From an uncultured Candidatus Entotheonella sp. (GTDB lineage: Bacteria; Tectomicrobia; Entotheonellia; Entotheonellales; Entotheonellaceae): 64,000 nucleotides of DNA. The notes beneath the pieces are model-generated. The model was not told the origin of the DNA, did not search any database, and was given only the letters and a program-made list of their open reading frames with translations. The DNA is taken from NCBI GenBank assembly GCA_951828535.1, contig OX639990.1:2405300-2469299 (forward strand). The letters are read 5' to 3'. The position numbers were made by a program, and so were the translations under genes. Shown one piece after another: positions 53,716-63,532 of the stretch; the stretch's first letter is position 1; every line of letters starts with the position of its first letter.

Positions 53716-54825
53716 ATGAAGCAAGAAGAAACGCTGCAGCGCCAAAACGACAACCCCATGTCGCGGCGGACATTTGTGCAGGCCGCTGCTTCCCTGGCCG
53801 CAGTCACGGCGATGGCATCGGACGCCTTCGCACGCAATTTCAGCCCGGGCGCGGATCCGGTGCGCTACCCTGAGCCCGACGTCGTGCCTCTCGATAAACG
53901 CTTCAAATACAAACTCGGCAACACCCCCATCATGCGCCTGTACACCGGCACGCTGTGGGCCGAGGGTCCGGCCTGGAACGGGGTGGGGCGCTACCTGCTG
54001 TGGAGCGATATTCCCAGCAACGAGCAGCTGCGCTGGATTGAGGAAGACGGTCACGTGTCCCGGCAGTTCCGTTACCCCTCCGGCAACAGCAACGGCAACA
54101 CCTTCGACTACCAGGGGCGGCAGATCGCCTGTGAGCACGGCAACCGGCGCGTGGTGCGCTACGAGTATGACGGCACCATTACCGTGCTGGCCGATTCGTT
54201 CGGCGGCAAGCCGTTCAATGCGCCGAACGACGCCGTGGTGCACCCCAACGACGGCGGCATCTGGTTCACCGACCCCGGCTACGGCAGCCTGATGAACTAC
54301 GAGGGCAACAAGGCGGATACGGGCTCGGTGCAGCCCTACCAGAAGGAAGCCATTTACCGCATCGACGCCCAGACGGGCAACACCGCCATGGTGACGGACG
54401 AAATTTACAAGCCCAACGGCTTGTGTTTTTCGCACGATTACACCAAGCTGTACGCTGCTGACACCGGCGCTTCGCACTATCCGGGCGCACCGCAGGACAT
54501 CAAGGTGTGGGATATCGTCGACGGCACGGGCCTGAAGAACACACGGCAGTTCACGACCATGGAGTTCGAGGGCAAGGCCGGTTTTGCCGACGGCATCCGG
54601 GCCGACGTGGACGGCAACATCTGGGCCAGCGCCGGCTGGGTTGGCGACGGCTACGACGGCGTGCACATCTTCGCGCCGAACGGCGATCGCATCGGTCATA
54701 TCCGCCTGCCCGAAATCTGTTCCAACGTGTGTTTCGGCGGCACCAAGCGCAACCGTCTGTTCATGACGGGCAGCCAGTCGCTCTACGCCGTCTACGTTGA
54801 AACGAAGGGCGCTCACATCTCCTGA
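53716..54825 (+). CDS. Tat-exported SMP-30/gluconolactonase-like protein
   Basis: 369 aa. Tat-like signal with SRRTF at residues 16-20 and a hydrophobic stretch ending SDAFA. The six-bladed propeller shows EGPAWN, NAPNDAVVHP, IWFTDPGYG and KPNGLCFSHD, with calcium/substrate residues of the SMP-30 family. It likely hydrolyses a lactone in the periplasm. GAGGAGG precedes the ATG. Confidence 0.9.
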   Translation: MKQEETLQRQNDNPMSRRTFVQAAASLAAVTAMASDAFARNFSPGADPVRYPEPDVVPLDKRFKYKLGNTPIMRLYTGTLWAEGPAWNGVGRYLLWSDIPSNEQLRWIEEDGHVSRQFRYPSGNSNGNTFDYQGRQIACEHGNRRVVRYEYDGTITVLADSFGGKPFNAPNDAVVHPNDGGIWFTDPGYGSLMNYEGNKADTGSVQPYQKEAIYRIDAQTGNTAMVTDEIYKPNGLCFSHDYTKLYAADTGASHYPGAPQDIKVWDIVDGTGLKNTRQFTTMEFEGKAGFADGIRADVDGNIWASAGWVGDGYDGVHIFAPNGDRIGHIRLPEICSNVCFGGTKRNRLFMTGSQSLYAVYVETKGAHIS

Positions 54826-55033
54826 TGCATCCCGCCTGATTTGGCTTCGGCCGGGGCTGCTCCCCGCTGCTCCGGCCGGGTCAGCCCCTCCCTGCACGAA
54901 AACGGGTTCCTATTCGTATAGAAGCCTGCCAGGTCACCGGTTACCTGTGTACAAATACCGGAAAATCGGCAAATCACAGATGTGCCGAATCCATGATGGA
55001 CTGAGAGTTATTACTGTCAAAGTAAGGATCAAT

Positions 55034-56278
<1,245 letters not shown>

Positions 56279-56320
56279 GGTCCGATTCGTTGATCCATGT
56301 GAAGCAGGGTTGCCCCGTTA

Positions 56321-56355
56321 GACCCTCTCCCTGAGGGAGGGGTTGGGGAGGGGGC
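56321..56355 (+). repeat. CCCTCTCCC...GGGAGGGG repeat hairpin after the helicase
   Basis: CCCTCTCCC (56323-56331) pairs with GGGAGGG (56335-56341), then TTGGGGAGGGGG. The same repeat type as at 40861, placed again just past a gene end, where it may serve as a terminator. Confidence 0.55.
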
Positions 56356-56499
56356 ATCCTGCTCCCTCCCTATGTCAATCATCCCGCACTCATACCCGCC
56401 AGTAATTCTTCGACCCTGGTCGCCACCCCGTACCGAGCCGGCGACTCCCCTACGCTGATGGCGCCGACTGTTACCAACATGAATCTGAGGCTGCGGACT

Positions 56500-56793
56500 G
56501 GTGGCGACGGACGGCACGACGATCAAGATTTGGTGAAGCCGTAGCGTCTGTTCAGCTCAAGAATGGTATGTAGGTACACGTTGGTCTTGCCGGTCCCCGG
56601 TCTCCATCTGCACGGTGAAATCGCCGGAATCCAGGGCGTCGGAGGGAGGTAAGCCGTTGCGGAGTTGGGTAGCCTTCAGGTTGTCGAGGATTTCCGTATC
56701 AAGCGGGGTAAGCCGGCTACCGATGCCGAGGTCGTCTTCGGCAAAGGCGAGTGGCCATTGGGAATTCCCGGCATCTCTCGTAGCGGTGAACTC
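56500..56793 (-). pseudogene. remnant of a type III restriction enzyme Res (helicase) subunit
   Basis: Reading leftward from 56793 the frame gives FAEDDLGIGSRLTPLDTEIL, NLKATQLRNGLPPSDALDSG and FTVQMETG; an extra base at 56595-56598 then shifts it to TGKTNVYLHTILELNRRYGF. A further change near 56525 shifts to LIVVPSVA. This is the Walker A region (METGTGKT) of type III Res subunits. Both ends are missing and two frame breaks are present, so the gene is dead. Confidence 0.75.
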
Positions 56794-56804
56794 GGTGCGT
56801 CACA

Positions 56805-56909
56805 CTTCCTGGCCGCGGAATCGGTAAAGAGTTGGACTTTCTCGGCGAATTCGATCATGTCATTCACGTAGAAACGCCATTCCCGCGGCCCTTGATCGGC
56901 ATCAGACAT
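56805..56909 (-). pseudogene. truncated HepT-like HEPN toxin
   Basis: The first 35 codons after an ATG at 56909 (REWRFYVNDMIEFAEKVQLF) match the start of HepT toxins, then the similarity stops abruptly at the boundary with the Res remnant. The HEPN catalytic Rx4-6H part is absent. It overlaps the mntA stop by 8 bases, the usual gene order. Confidence 0.65.
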
Positions 56910-57192
56910 GAATGGCCTCTCGCTCGATATACGGGCGCAGTTCCGGGCGTAGCGCCTTGTCGGTGACCAGATCAACGGAGAGCCCCGTCAGGTCTTCCAG
57001 GTAGAATTGCACGCCGAAATAGCGCTTGAACGTAGCCGGCCCGTCAAAACGGATCAGAATGTCCATGTCGCTGTCAGATGTGGCCTCATCGCGAGCGGTT
57101 GAGCCGAAAAGCGCGATATCGACAACACCGAAACGCTGCGCCAGGACCGATTTGTGCGCTCTCAGTAGTGTTAAGGCGCGCTCTTTATCCAT
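56902..57192 (-). CDS. mntA: MntA-type minimal nucleotidyltransferase antitoxin
   Basis: 96 aa. The nucleotidyltransferase motif GSTARDEATSDSDMD (residues 30-44, with DxD at 42/44) is complete, and SVDLVTDKALRPELRPYIER follows the family pattern. MntA silences HepT by adding AMP to a Tyr near its HEPN site. Its toxin here is truncated, so the antitoxin is an orphan. Confidence 0.87.
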   Translation of the reverse strand: MDKERALTLLRAHKSVLAQRFGVVDIALFGSTARDEATSDSDMDILIRFDGPATFKRYFGVQFYLEDLTGLSVDLVTDKALRPELRPYIEREAIHV

Positions 57193-57362
57193 CGCTTCGC
57201 CCTTTTCCCGATTTGCCCGGCCCGCCCTGTGTCCAGGCGCCGGGCTTTGCTACCATGCGTCAGTCTGTCGGTCGTCGTTTCCCTGCAAGGCAGCGTCTGT
57301 TGCTGCCTGTCAACGTGTAGCACGACGTGCTTACAGCGGTCAATGCGAAGCAAGGTCGCCGC

Positions 57363-58925
57363 ATGTCACAGATGCTGAAATCCAGCGCCGCCATGGCGGC
57401 CGCCACGATTGCCAGCAGGGTTCTGGGCTTGCTCCGGGAAATGGTCTACGCGCATTTCCTGGGCGCCGGTCCGGTCAAAGGCGCGTTCGACCTCGCCTTC
57501 ATGATTCCCAATCTCTTCCGCCGCCTGCTCGGCGAAGGGGCGCTCACTGCGGCCTTCCTGCCCCTCCTGAAGGACAAAGAGGTGGCGGAGGGCGAGGCGG
57601 CCATGTGGCAGATGGCCAACGCGGTGATCTCCGGCTTCCTGGTGACCGCGCTGGTGGTGATTGCTGGGGTCCTGTTCGGCGTCAGCGGCTATCTGGCGTG
57701 GGCCAATCCGCAGGGCGATGTGCGGCTCATGCTGCAGCTGCTCGTCGTCATGTTCCCGTACATGGGCTGGGTGTGCCTGGCGGCGATTTTCATGGGCATG
57801 CTCAACGCGCGGGGCTTTTTCTTCATCCCCGCCCTGGGCGCCGCGCTGCTGAACGTGGTGATGATCACCGCGGTGCTGGTGTTCGCCCGACGCATGACGG
57901 GCGGCCTGGAGCGGCAGATTTTCGCCCTGGCCTACGGCGTTCTGGTCGCCGGCGTCGCGCAGGCCGCCTACCAGCTTCCGACCCTGTACCGCACGGGCTT
58001 CCGCTATCGTTGGGTAACGCCGTGGCGCCACCCCTCGGTTTGGGTCATTGCGCGCATCATGATACCGGGCACGGTGGGGGTGGCGGCGTTCCAGCTCAAC
58101 ATGCTGGTGACGCAGGGCGTCGCCTTTCTGATCAACCCGGAAATCATCGCCTCGTTCAACTACGCCGTGCGCCTGATGGAGTTCCCGCAGGGCGTGGTGG
58201 GCGTGTCTCTGTTCACCTTCCTGCTGCCAACCCTGTCAGGCCTGGCGGCGGAACAGCGCTTCGACGACTTCAAAGCCACCCTGACGCAGGGGCTGGGCTA
58301 TCTCGTTTATATCAACGCCTTCGCCGCGGCCATGGCCTTCGTGCTGGCCGTGCCGATCGTGCGCCTCATCCTGGAGCGTGGCGCCTTCGATCCTCTGGCG
58401 ACGCAGCGCACGGCCCTGCCGCTGGCCTGCCTCGCCCTCGGCCTGATCGCTTTTTCGTGCGTGGGCAGCCTGACGCGCGCCTTCTACGCCCTCGGCGAGG
58501 TCAGGGTGCCCGTGCGCCTCAGCATTCTTTGCCTGGGCTTGAACCTGGTGTTCGCCCTGATCCTCATCGTTCCCTTTGAACAAGCCGGCTTGGCCACCGC
58601 CAACACCCTCAGCGCCGTGTGCCAGGTGGCGCTGCTGGTGCGCGCCTTGCGCCGCCACATGAATGGCCTTGACCTGCGCCGCCTGCAGCGCGAATGCGGC
58701 TGGATTGCGCTGGCTGCGATCATCTCCGGCGCGGTGGCCTGGGGCGTTCTGGCGTGGTGGGAGCTGCGGTTTGACGCCGGTTCCGTCGGCGTTCGCCTCG
58801 GCGCGGTGTTCGTGCCTATGCTGGCCGCGGGCTTGGTGTATGGGGGCGTTACCTGGTGGATGCCGCTGGCGCCGGTGCGGGACATCGCCGGCATCCTGAG
58901 AGAAAGGTTCGTGCGGCGGCAGTGA
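57363..58925 (+). CDS. murJ: lipid II flippase MurJ
   Basis: 520 aa with about 14 membrane spans. The N-terminal ASRVLGLLREMVYAHFLGAG and FMIPNLFRRLLGEGALTAAF blocks are MurJ signatures, with the conserved Arg residues of the lipid II cavity. It moves lipid II across the inner membrane for peptidoglycan synthesis. ATG at 57363 follows AAGGTCGCCGC; the preceding 12 codons are not family-like. Confidence 0.95.
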   Translation: MSQMLKSSAAMAAATIASRVLGLLREMVYAHFLGAGPVKGAFDLAFMIPNLFRRLLGEGALTAAFLPLLKDKEVAEGEAAMWQMANAVISGFLVTALVVIAGVLFGVSGYLAWANPQGDVRLMLQLLVVMFPYMGWVCLAAIFMGMLNARGFFFIPALGAALLNVVMITAVLVFARRMTGGLERQIFALAYGVLVAGVAQAAYQLPTLYRTGFRYRWVTPWRHPSVWVIARIMIPGTVGVAAFQLNMLVTQGVAFLINPEIIASFNYAVRLMEFPQGVVGVSLFTFLLPTLSGLAAEQRFDDFKATLTQGLGYLVYINAFAAAMAFVLAVPIVRLILERGAFDPLATQRTALPLACLALGLIAFSCVGSLTRAFYALGEVRVPVRLSILCLGLNLVFALILIVPFEQAGLATANTLSAVCQVALLVRALRRHMNGLDLRRLQRECGWIALAAIISGAVAWGVLAWWELRFDAGSVGVRLGAVFVPMLAAGLVYGGVTWWMPLAPVRDIAGILRERFVRRQ

Positions 58926-59040
58926 GCCGGATCATCGCTGCTTGGTGCGCCGGGTATTGGTGCTATGATACGGACTTTATGCAACATCACCGAACCCGCC
59001 GCAGCCGCCTTGCCGCGGCATGACCAGAGGAGGCAGAAGC

Positions 59041-60213
59041 ATGCTTGGCAATTTCTCGGTGCTCTACGCCGGGCACGTCTTGGAGGGAGAGAACATCGGC
59101 TTCAACGGCACGCCGCACGACGACCGCACGTGGGATAATGAGCGGCTGGCCCTGTCATTCAGCATCGCCAAGGACCTGGCCTCGCGCATGGAAGACCTGG
59201 GCTACGACACGCTGTGGATGGCCGAGCATCACTTCCAGCGCGAGGGATACGAAACGATCCCGAATCTGATGATGCTGGGCGTGTGGCTGTCGCAGTTCAC
59301 CCAGCGCCTGAAGTTCGGCTGCGGCTTCAACATCCTGCCGATGTGGCACCCTATCCGGCTGGCCGAGGACTTCGCCATGGCCGACATCCTGACGGGCGGC
59401 CGGGTGATCTTCGGGGTGGGGCGGGGCTATCACACCCGCGAGGTGGAAGCCTTCGGCGCCCCGATGCTCGATGCCGACGCCAATCGCGAGCTGTTCGAGG
59501 AGCAGTTCGAGATCATCATGAAGGCGTTCAATGAGCCGTCGTTTTCGCACCGCGGCAAGCACTACACCCTGCCGCCCGAGGTGCCCTACCGCGGCTACCA
59601 ACTGCAGGACATCACCCTGGTGCCGCGCCCCTTCAATCTGCCGGTTGAGACGTGGCAGCCGATGGTCAGCGGCTCCGAGCGCGGCCTCAACTTCATGGCC
59701 AAACACGGCATCAAGGGGGTGATTCTGGGAACGGCGGCCAAGTATATCGAGGGCTGGATGCAGCGTTTTCAGGACGTCAACGCCCGCCACGGACGAGATT
59801 TGGCGCTGGGTGAGAATCTGGCGCTGGGCCTGTGGTGCTACCTCGATTCGAGCGCCGAGAGCGCCAAGCGGACGCTGGAGCCGATCTTCGAGGAGCACGT
59901 CAAGTTTGCCGCGCCGCTCGGCATGCTGCGCTACAACGAGAAGCAGATGAAGGCCACCGGCCCGGCCGGCGTGGCCACCCACATCGCGGCAGGCAGCAAC
60001 TTCGAAGAGGTCATCAACAACCGCGCCTGGTTCGCCGGCACGCCGCCGGACATGGTCGCCTACCTGCAAGAACTGCAAGAGCGCTATCCCGGCCTGGAGC
60101 ACATCCTCATCGGCTTCCCCATGGGCCTGTCGAACGCCCAGTTCCAGGACCAACTCGCCTGCTTCGCCGAGGCGGTCATGCCGGCTTTCAAGCCAGCAAC
60201 CGTTTCGGTTTGA
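59041..60213 (+). CDS. LLM-class flavin-dependent oxidoreductase
   Basis: 390 aa. Luciferase-like TIM barrel with EDLGYDTLWMAEHHFQREGY and MWHPIRLAEDFAMADILTGG; the substrate pocket regions differ clearly from the LLM gene at 18632. It uses FMNH2 and oxygen on an unknown compound. ATG at 59041 follows GAGGAGGCAG. Downstream is an imperfect GCCCGGCGGC/GCTGCCGGGC stem (60221-60260). Confidence 0.88.
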   Translation: MLGNFSVLYAGHVLEGENIGFNGTPHDDRTWDNERLALSFSIAKDLASRMEDLGYDTLWMAEHHFQREGYETIPNLMMLGVWLSQFTQRLKFGCGFNILPMWHPIRLAEDFAMADILTGGRVIFGVGRGYHTREVEAFGAPMLDADANRELFEEQFEIIMKAFNEPSFSHRGKHYTLPPEVPYRGYQLQDITLVPRPFNLPVETWQPMVSGSERGLNFMAKHGIKGVILGTAAKYIEGWMQRFQDVNARHGRDLALGENLALGLWCYLDSSAESAKRTLEPIFEEHVKFAAPLGMLRYNEKQMKATGPAGVATHIAAGSNFEEVINNRAWFAGTPPDMVAYLQELQERYPGLEHILIGFPMGLSNAQFQDQLACFAEAVMPAFKPATVSV

Positions 60214-60317
60214 TCCTTGGACGCCCGGCGGCGCGGCCTTGCACCGACCGCTGCCGGGCGGCATCCGCCCCTTCCGCTTCTACAAAATCAAGCTTAGCCT
60301 TCGCTTGCTTACAACAT

Positions 60318-60323
60318 TATAAT
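60318..60323 (+). promoter_or_regulatory. -10 element of a possibly leaderless promoter
   Basis: A perfect TATAAT ends 7 bases before the ATG of the nucleotidyltransferase-like gene. Transcription from it would begin at or next to the ATG. No convincing -35 is visible. Confidence 0.4.
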
Positions 60324-60330
60324 TGTATAT

Positions 60331-60816
60331 ATGATACCGGCGTTTATCACCGTAAACGGTTCCCCTTGGGAAGTCCTGCCACCGGGGATACACCAAGCCA
60401 CACTTGACGAGATTGAGAAACGATTTGCAACGAACACATGGCGATACGAACTGTTCAATGGATTGGTCGACGCTGCCAACAGGCTACGTTTTGCCGGTTG
60501 CAGTTGCAAATGGATCTATTTGAATGGAAGTTACGTCACGAGGAAACCCCAGCCTGGCGACTTCGACGCGTGCTGGGACCCAGCGGGCACCGATCCGGAC
60601 AAACTTGATCCTGTCTTTTTCGATTTCAGAAACAGACGTGCCGCGCAAAAGGCAATGTTCAACGGCGAGTTTTTCCCATCCACGTCGATCAGCAACGACG
60701 TGGGTCAGACCTTCGTCGAGTTCTTTCAACTCGATCGCTTTACCGGCGGAAAAAAGGGGATTGTTTCCGTTTTTCTCCCAGCAGACCCTCTTCTTCAGCG
60801 AAAGGCAGATTCATGA
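60331..60816 (+). CDS. DUF6932-like minimal nucleotidyltransferase
   Basis: 161 aa. YLNGSYVTRKPQPGDFDACW contains the nucleotidyltransferase pattern GS (66-67) followed by DFD (77-79), as in the DUF6932 family and other MNT proteins. No ribosome site is seen. Sequence composition is clearly A+T-richer than the flanking genes. The stop overlaps the next ATG as ATGA, so it is coupled to an XRE regulator. Probably a toxin or antitoxin enzyme that modifies RNA or protein with a nucleotide; target unknown. Confidence 0.72.
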   Translation: MIPAFITVNGSPWEVLPPGIHQATLDEIEKRFATNTWRYELFNGLVDAANRLRFAGCSCKWIYLNGSYVTRKPQPGDFDACWDPAGTDPDKLDPVFFDFRNRRAAQKAMFNGEFFPSTSISNDVGQTFVEFFQLDRFTGGKKGIVSVFLPADPLLQRKADS

Positions 60817-61271
60817 TTCTCAGCGACAAGCAGATGCACGTCTCGAGAACAGCCCTCGCAAAGCTCGAATCAGCTCTTGGCGCCCTAAGAAGCCAATCCG
60901 ACAGCCCTGAATGGGTAAGAAAAATGGAAATCGATGCCCTTGAAAGCCAAATCGAGGACATCCGGGCAGACATGATACGGTACGAAAACCTGCGTGCCGG
61001 ACGGGTCGACTTCCCGGACTCCTGCTCGCTCGAAGAACTGCCGACCCGATTGATCGAAATCCGAATCGCCAGCCATTTGACCCAGACCGATCTCGCCGGA
61101 AAACTTGGTTTGAAGCCACAGCAGATACAGCGTTACGAAGCTTCCCATTACAGTGGAGCAAACCTTGCTAGATTGACCAACGTTGCAAAGGCCCTCCTTC
61201 ACGACAAGGAAATGCCGGTCAAACTGGGCGATCTGGAAAGAAGAAATGAAATAAACCCCTCACCAAAATGA
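60813..61271 (+). CDS. XRE-family regulator with N-terminal helical region
   Basis: 152 aa. Residues 1-75 are helical and charged (KLESALGALRSQSDSPEWVR). The helix-turn-helix lies near 80-135: RLIEIRIASHLTQTDLAGKL and QQIQRYEASHYSG. It overlaps the nucleotidyltransferase gene by 4 bases. It likely acts as antitoxin and repressor of the unit. Confidence 0.8.
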   Translation: MILSDKQMHVSRTALAKLESALGALRSQSDSPEWVRKMEIDALESQIEDIRADMIRYENLRAGRVDFPDSCSLEELPTRLIEIRIASHLTQTDLAGKLGLKPQQIQRYEASHYSGANLARLTNVAKALLHDKEMPVKLGDLERRNEINPSPK

Positions 61272-61295
61272 GGCCCTTGACTTGTCACAAAACAG

Positions 61296-62111
61296 ATGGC
61301 CAAGAAAGCTCAGCGACGTCACGACCCCTACGAGACGGTTTCAAGAGCAGAATGCGAATACCCCGATCTCCCCTGTCATTCGCAGCCGAGACCTTCACTG
61401 GAAGCCAGAACGTGCTTTGAACCTTATGAGGAATGCCCGTTGAATTCGGAAACCGCCCTGAAGCAGGCCCTGGCCCGATCCTCAGTCATACCGGAACAGA
61501 TCGCCACGCTCGTGAATAATCCTGGGCTTTTCTTTCCCGATCTGCCAGACAACCAGCGAACCCAGATCGCCTCCGCCTTGTTCCACCTGACGATCAAACA
61601 GGCGTGGAGCGTTACCTTCCTGTTCCAGAACGGACATTATGAGGCAGGCTTGGCCCTGGCACGCTCGGTCCTCGAAGCCTTCTGCAGGGGAAAATGGATC
61701 AAATACCATGCAAAGACAGGAGCCATTGAAAGCTTCTCATCCAACAAGTTCCCCGATATGTCTTATCTCATCAAGAAAACACTGAGTTGCGTTCTTGATC
61801 CTGACGGGCAAGCGGATGAGTTTTTCTCAACAGTCTACCGGCGCCTGAGCGAATACGCACATGGCGGGGTTCACATGTTCGAGATGCAATTGTCCGAGAC
61901 CGGCATTGCCTCAGAATACAACTTGGAAGAACTGAGAGATGTTCTGAAGATTTCAGATGTCATGCAGCTACAAGCAGCTACCGAACTACTCGACTTCACT
62001 CGTTGCAAAGACGATGACTACTGCCGAACATTGAAAGAAGAACACACTCAGTGCAAACGGTTTCAAGCCGATCTTGGAAGAATAATGGACCTTGTTCAAG
62101 AAATTGTCTGA
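61296..62111 (+). CDS. HEPN-like DUF5677/DUF6988-type protein
   Basis: 271 aa. The block ALFHLTIKQAW and ARSVLEAFCRGKWIKY (122-137) match the DUF5677/DUF6988 type of all-helical proteins. RLSEYAH (R183 to H189) fits the Rx4-6H motif of HEPN ribonucleases. It begins 24 bases after the XRE gene, on the same strand and in the same A+T-richer segment. A role as an RNase effector is inference. Confidence 0.65.
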   Translation: MAKKAQRRHDPYETVSRAECEYPDLPCHSQPRPSLEARTCFEPYEECPLNSETALKQALARSSVIPEQIATLVNNPGLFFPDLPDNQRTQIASALFHLTIKQAWSVTFLFQNGHYEAGLALARSVLEAFCRGKWIKYHAKTGAIESFSSNKFPDMSYLIKKTLSCVLDPDGQADEFFSTVYRRLSEYAHGGVHMFEMQLSETGIASEYNLEELRDVLKISDVMQLQAATELLDFTRCKDDDYCRTLKEEHTQCKRFQADLGRIMDLVQEIV

Positions 62112-62299
62112 CCGGCCGGCATAACCTTGCTTCCGGCTCAAGAAGTTACTCATCCCATCGCCACTCTCACAGCTCGACAAAGTTGCTGGCCCAGATACCA
62201 CGCTAGCCTACCGTGCTACGGTTTCCTGTGTAACGCACCTGACGCCGGTAGGCCAGGGCATGCTCACGTTTCGTCCAACCAGTTGTTCAGAGCCATCCG

Positions 62300-63532
62300 T
62301 CACGCGCCGTCCGCCTCCAGGATGGCGTGCAGCAGCACGTCGCAGCCGGCGGCGGTGTGCTCCGGGGTCGCGTCTTCGATCTCGTTGTGGCTGATGCCGT
62401 CCTTGCAGGGGATGAAAATCATCGCCGCCGGGCACACGTTGGCTACGTACTTGGCGTCGTGACCGGCGCCGCTGATCACGTCCATGTGCGTCAGGTCCAG
62501 GTTTTGGGCGGCACGGCGGACGGCGGCGACGCTGCCGGCGTCAAAGGGCGTCGGCGGCGCGTACCAGATTTCATCAAGCGCGGCGGTCAGCCCCATGGCC
62601 GTCTCGACCTCCGCCACGGCTTCCCGCAGGGCATTGGCCATGGCTGCCAGGGCCGCGTCGTCGGGGTGCCGCAGATCGACCGTGAAATTTACCCGTCCGG
62701 GTATGACGTTGCGCGAGTTGGGGTGTACCCGCAGGTCGCCAACCGTGCCGACGCCATGCGGCGCCTGCGCCAGGGCGGCCTGTTGCACGGCGGTGACGAT
62801 CTGCGCGGCGCCGCACAGGGCGTCGCGCCGCCGCGGCATGGGGGTCGTGCCGGCGTGCGATTCCATCCCTTCGATCGTGCAGTCGAACCAGCGCTGTCCT
62901 TGCAGTCCCTGCACCACGCCGATGATGCACTCGTTCGCTTCCAGCAGCGGCCCCTGCTCGATATGCGCCTCGAAGAAGGTGTGTACCGGCTGGCCGCCGC
63001 AGGGCCGCGTGCCGGCGTAGCCGATGCGGTCCAGTTCCTGGGCCACGGTGACGCCGTCGTGGTCGGCCCGCGTCAGGCCGTATTCGAGGCTGAACTCGCC
63101 GCCAAACACGCCTGAGGCCAGCATGGCGGGGGCGAAGCGGCAGCCCTCCTCGTTCGTCCACGCCACCACCTCCACGGGGCGTCGCGTGGTGTGGTTGGCG
63201 TCGTTGAGGGTGCGGATGACCTCCAGGCCGGCGAGCACCCCATAGGCGCCGTCGAACTTGCCGCCGGTGGGCTGGGTATCGAGGTGGCTGCCGGTCATCA
63301 CGGGCGCCAGGGTCGGATCGGAGCCGGCGCGGCGGACAAAGATGTTGCCCATTTGGTCCACCTCGACCGTGCAGCCGGCCTCGTGTGCCCAGCGCACGAA
63401 CAGGTCCCGGCCCTCGCGGTCCACGTCGCTCAGGGCCACGCGGCAGACGCCGCCGCGCGGCGTTTCGCCAATGCGAGCCAGGGTCATCAGCGACTCCCAC
63501 AAGCGCGCGCCGTTAATCCTCAGGTCAGCCAT
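62300..63532 (-). CDS. M20-family amidohydrolase (N-carbamoyl-L-amino-acid hydrolase/allantoate type)
   Basis: 410 aa. Metal ligands are visible in GSHLDTQPTGGKFDG and TNEEGCRFAPAM (Glu pair), and the second half has EAHIEQGP and a late HNEIED motif. The family cleaves N-carbamoyl or ureido amides in nitrogen catabolism. No hydantoinase or allantoinase gene is adjacent. A 188-base gap before it holds nothing recognised. Confidence 0.9.
   Translation of the reverse strand: MADLRINGARLWESLMTLARIGETPRGGVCRVALSDVDREGRDLFVRWAHEAGCTVEVDQMGNIFVRRAGSDPTLAPVMTGSHLDTQPTGGKFDGAYGVLAGLEVIRTLNDANHTTRRPVEVVAWTNEEGCRFAPAMLASGVFGGEFSLEYGLTRADHDGVTVAQELDRIGYAGTRPCGGQPVHTFFEAHIEQGPLLEANECIIGVVQGLQGQRWFDCTIEGMESHAGTTPMPRRRDALCGAAQIVTAVQQAALAQAPHGVGTVGDLRVHPNSRNVIPGRVNFTVDLRHPDDAALAAMANALREAVAEVETAMGLTAALDEIWYAPPTPFDAGSVAAVRRAAQNLDLTHMDVISGAGHDAKYVANVCPAAMIFIPCKDGISHNEIEDATPEHTAAGCDVLLHAILEADGA

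Noticed and set aside
54797-55033. N-terminal extension of the helicase frame
   Set aside because: Overlaps SMP-30 and is not helicase-like; GTG at 55034 with AAGGA fits the family start.
56665-56871. rightward small frames near 56.7 kb
   Set aside because: They lie opposite the Res and HepT remnants, which explain the sequence better.
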